From Gammaproteobacteria bacterium UBA6968 (lineage in GTDB: Bacteria > Pseudomonadota > Gammaproteobacteria > Pseudomonadales > Azotimanducaceae): a DNA stretch of 5,368 bases. This document shows, in pieces, positions 3,882 to 5,368 of the stretch; the stretch's first letter is position 1, and the number at the start of each line of letters is the position of its first letter. The notes under the pieces are model-generated. The model ran no database searches. It was given only the letters and a program-made list of their open reading frames with translations, and had not been told where the DNA came from. The stretch lies in the NCBI GenBank assembly GCA_002450255.1, contig DJYW01000118.1:1-5368 (forward strand), given 5' to 3'. Both the position numbers and the translations under genes were made by a program.

Positions 3882-5336
3882 TTATTTTAGCTGGGAGCGC
3901 GCAAACTTAACCAGCTTTTCGCCGTACGGCGGCCGCATTCCCATCATTTCGGCTAGGTTAAGCTTGGTTTGCTTAAACACTGATTTGGCGTGGCTGAAAC
4001 GCTTAAAGCCGTCGACGCCGTGATAAGAGCCCATACCTGATGGGCCAACGCCGCCAAAGGGTAACTCTTCTTGCGCGATATGCATGATGACATCGTTCAA
4101 GGTCACCCCTCCGGATGTCGTGTGGTTCACCACTTTGTTCGCCTCTGACTGATCGGAGCCGTAGTAATACAGTCCCAAAGGACGGTCGTGAGCATTAACG
4201 TAATCTATGGTTTCCTCCACCTGGGCATATGTCTTTACAGGTAATATGGGACCGAATATTTCTTCTTGCATAACCGCTAAATCATCGCTTGGGTTGAGCA
4301 CTAATGTTGGCGCGATCTTGTGCGCCTGTTGCTGACGAAAGTCTTCTTCTGCGGGGTTAATCTCAACCACATCTGCGCCGGCACTTCTTGCCTCGTCAAT
4401 ATATCCATTGAGCCGCTGAAAATGACGCTCATTCACCACTGAGGTGTAATCGGGGTTGTCTACCAGAGTTGGGAACATCTTTTGCACCGAAGCCTTGGTG
4501 GACGCGACAAATTCGTCCATGCGTTCTTCTGGCACAAAAACGTAATCCGGTGACAAACAGATTTGCCCTGCATTCAGCATTTTGCCTGCCATCAAAGAAT
4601 CCGTAGTGGGCGCCATGTCTGCGCTACGGCCAACCACAACGGGGGATTTACCGCCCAATTCCAACGTGACCGGAACCAGGTTTTCAGCCGCCGCTCGCAT
4701 GACATGTTTCGCGACCGAGGTTGCGCCGGTAAACAGCAAATGGTCAAACGCGAGGCTTGAAAAGTCAGCGCCAGTTGCGGGACCACCGGTTACGACAGCT
4801 ATTTCCGTGGCATCGAACTCCGCGGCAATAGCCTCGGCCATGGCCGCTGAAGTTGACGGCGTATATTCGCTGGGTTTAATCATGCAACGATTGCCTGCTG
4901 ACAAAACACCAGACAAGGGCGCGAAAGTCAGGTTGACTGGAAAGTTCCAAGGGCTGATTACACCCACGACCCCGAGTGGCTGATAATCAATCCAGGCTTT
5001 GGCTCCAAATAGACCCAGAATCGCCGGCGTTACTTTGCGTTTTTCGCGCCTCATCCATTGCTTCATATGCTTTTGTGCATGCCGCAATGGTGTTACCGAA
5101 GACGCTATGTCGGTAAATAGAGACTGATGCTCACTGCGATGCCCAAAGTCTGCCGTCATTGCCTCGACAAAACGTTTTTCATTTTTTCGAACCACGTTAA
5201 TGGCGCGTTCCAGCCGATCATGACGAGTCGCGAAAGATACTTCGCCCTCAGCAAGATAAGCCTTTTTTTGCGCATCCAAAAGCGCTTGCATGGCCGCTAC
5301 CGTGGTGTCTCTCTGTTCGACGGTTTCATTACTCAT
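3882..5336 (-). CDS. coniferyl aldehyde dehydrogenase (CalB-like) family NAD(P)+-dependent ALDH
   Basis: A complete 484-residue cytosolic aldehyde dehydrogenase of the short class-3-like subgroup. N131 (PWNFPVNL) is the oxyanion asparagine, K154 (KPSE) contacts the cofactor, and FTGATSVAK (202-210) is the Rossmann-fold turn. E226 (LELGGK) is the general base, C260 (NAGQICLSPDY) the catalytic cysteine, and E359 (EEIFGP) binds the nicotinamide ribose. The tail (LNDVIMHIAQEELPFGGVGPSGMGSYHG, about 413-440, then FKRFSHAKSVF and RPPYGEKL) strongly resembles CalB. CalB oxidises coniferyl aldehyde to ferulate in lignin-phenol breakdown. Many relatives take broad aromatic or aliphatic aldehydes, so the native substrate is inferred. 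The ATG at 5336 has a good GGAGA six bases upstream. It is the first visible gene of a possible minus-strand unit with the epoxide-hydrolase-like gene. No C-terminal membrane anchor is seen. Confidence 0.94.
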   Translation of the reverse strand: MSNETVEQRDTTVAAMQALLDAQKKAYLAEGEVSFATRHDRLERAINVVRKNEKRFVEAMTADFGHRSEHQSLFTDIASSVTPLRHAQKHMKQWMRREKRKVTPAILGLFGAKAWIDYQPLGVVGVISPWNFPVNLTFAPLSGVLSAGNRCMIKPSEYTPSTSAAMAEAIAAEFDATEIAVVTGGPATGADFSSLAFDHLLFTGATSVAKHVMRAAAENLVPVTLELGGKSPVVVGRSADMAPTTDSLMAGKMLNAGQICLSPDYVFVPEERMDEFVASTKASVQKMFPTLVDNPDYTSVVNERHFQRLNGYIDEARSAGADVVEINPAEEDFRQQQAHKIAPTLVLNPSDDLAVMQEEIFGPILPVKTYAQVEETIDYVNAHDRPLGLYYYGSDQSEANKVVNHTTSGGVTLNDVIMHIAQEELPFGGVGPSGMGSYHGVDGFKRFSHAKSVFKQTKLNLAEMMGMRPPYGEKLVKFARSQLK

Positions 5337-5342
5337 AGGAAA

Positions 5343-5347
5343 TCTCC
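5343..5347 (-). promoter_or_regulatory. ribosome binding site of the aldehyde dehydrogenase gene
   Basis: On the minus strand GGAGA lies six bases before the ATG at 5336. It is one of the two best Shine-Dalgarno matches in the window and supports this start codon. The promoter must lie within or beyond the last 20 bases of the window. Confidence 0.7.
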
Positions 5348-5368
5348 GATAATCTAAAAAAGACGCTT

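Noticed and set aside
4582..4983. A 133-codon plus-strand frame opposite the aldehyde dehydrogenase
   Set aside because: It is antisense to a clear, motif-complete ALDH and its translation has no family features.
1..5368. Defence island, CRISPR array, toxin-antitoxin pair or biosynthetic cluster
   Set aside because: No repeat-spacer array and no nuclease, helicase, antitoxin or carrier-protein genes; only metabolic enzymes are seen.

Overview
The window looks like chromosomal DNA from a free-living, probably marine or aquatic gammaproteobacterium with mid-range GC. This is inferred from three things: the tmRNA-like terminus, a CalB-type aldehyde dehydrogenase beside an epoxide-hydrolase-like enzyme, and mostly weak purine-rich ribosome binding sites. 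No marker gene fixes the taxon. There is no integrase, transposase, CRISPR array, toxin/antitoxin pair or recognisable defence gene.

Layout, left to right. Bases 1-29 look like the 3' end of a tmRNA gene (ssrA) or an attachment-site copy of it: a T-arm with a TTCAACT loop, an acceptor strand and an encoded CCA. An inverted repeat and three CGGTTTC repeats follow. A minus-strand gene (233-1309) encodes a phytanoyl-CoA dioxygenase-type Fe(II)/2-oxoglutarate oxygenase with a long N-terminal extension. Next is a 671-base divergent spacer (1310-1980) with no convincing large gene. It holds several inverted repeats and, at its right end, a 30-codon reading frame with a good ribosome binding site that overlaps the start of the next gene. 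The plus-strand gene 1981-2658 encodes a DsbA-fold 2-hydroxychromene-2-carboxylate isomerase-like protein. It converges on a minus-strand alpha/beta hydrolase of epoxide-hydrolase type (2723-3661). That is preceded on the same strand, after a 220-base spacer with a strong hairpin, by a coniferyl-aldehyde-dehydrogenase-like ALDH (3882-5336).

How the genes may work together. All four main products belong to families that process aromatic, epoxide, aldehyde or lipid-like small molecules, so a general catabolic or detoxification role is reasonable. The ALDH and hydrolase share a strand and may be transcribed together. The isomerase and the oxygenase are divergent, each with its own upstream DNA. 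None sits with the partner genes that would fix a substrate.

Most interesting points. (1) The window starts at a tmRNA 3' terminus, a classic integration site, and an imperfect copy of that terminus (ten identical bases, GCCTCTACCA, behind a GGTTCGAC block) lies in the 64-base gap at 2659-2722. The segment between them, holding the oxygenase and isomerase, could be an integrase-less islet or remnant. (2) The isomerase leader is rich in inverted repeats and carries a candidate overlapping upstream reading frame. (3) The oxygenase has an N-terminal region of about 110 residues of unknown role. All three are hypotheses from sequence reading alone.
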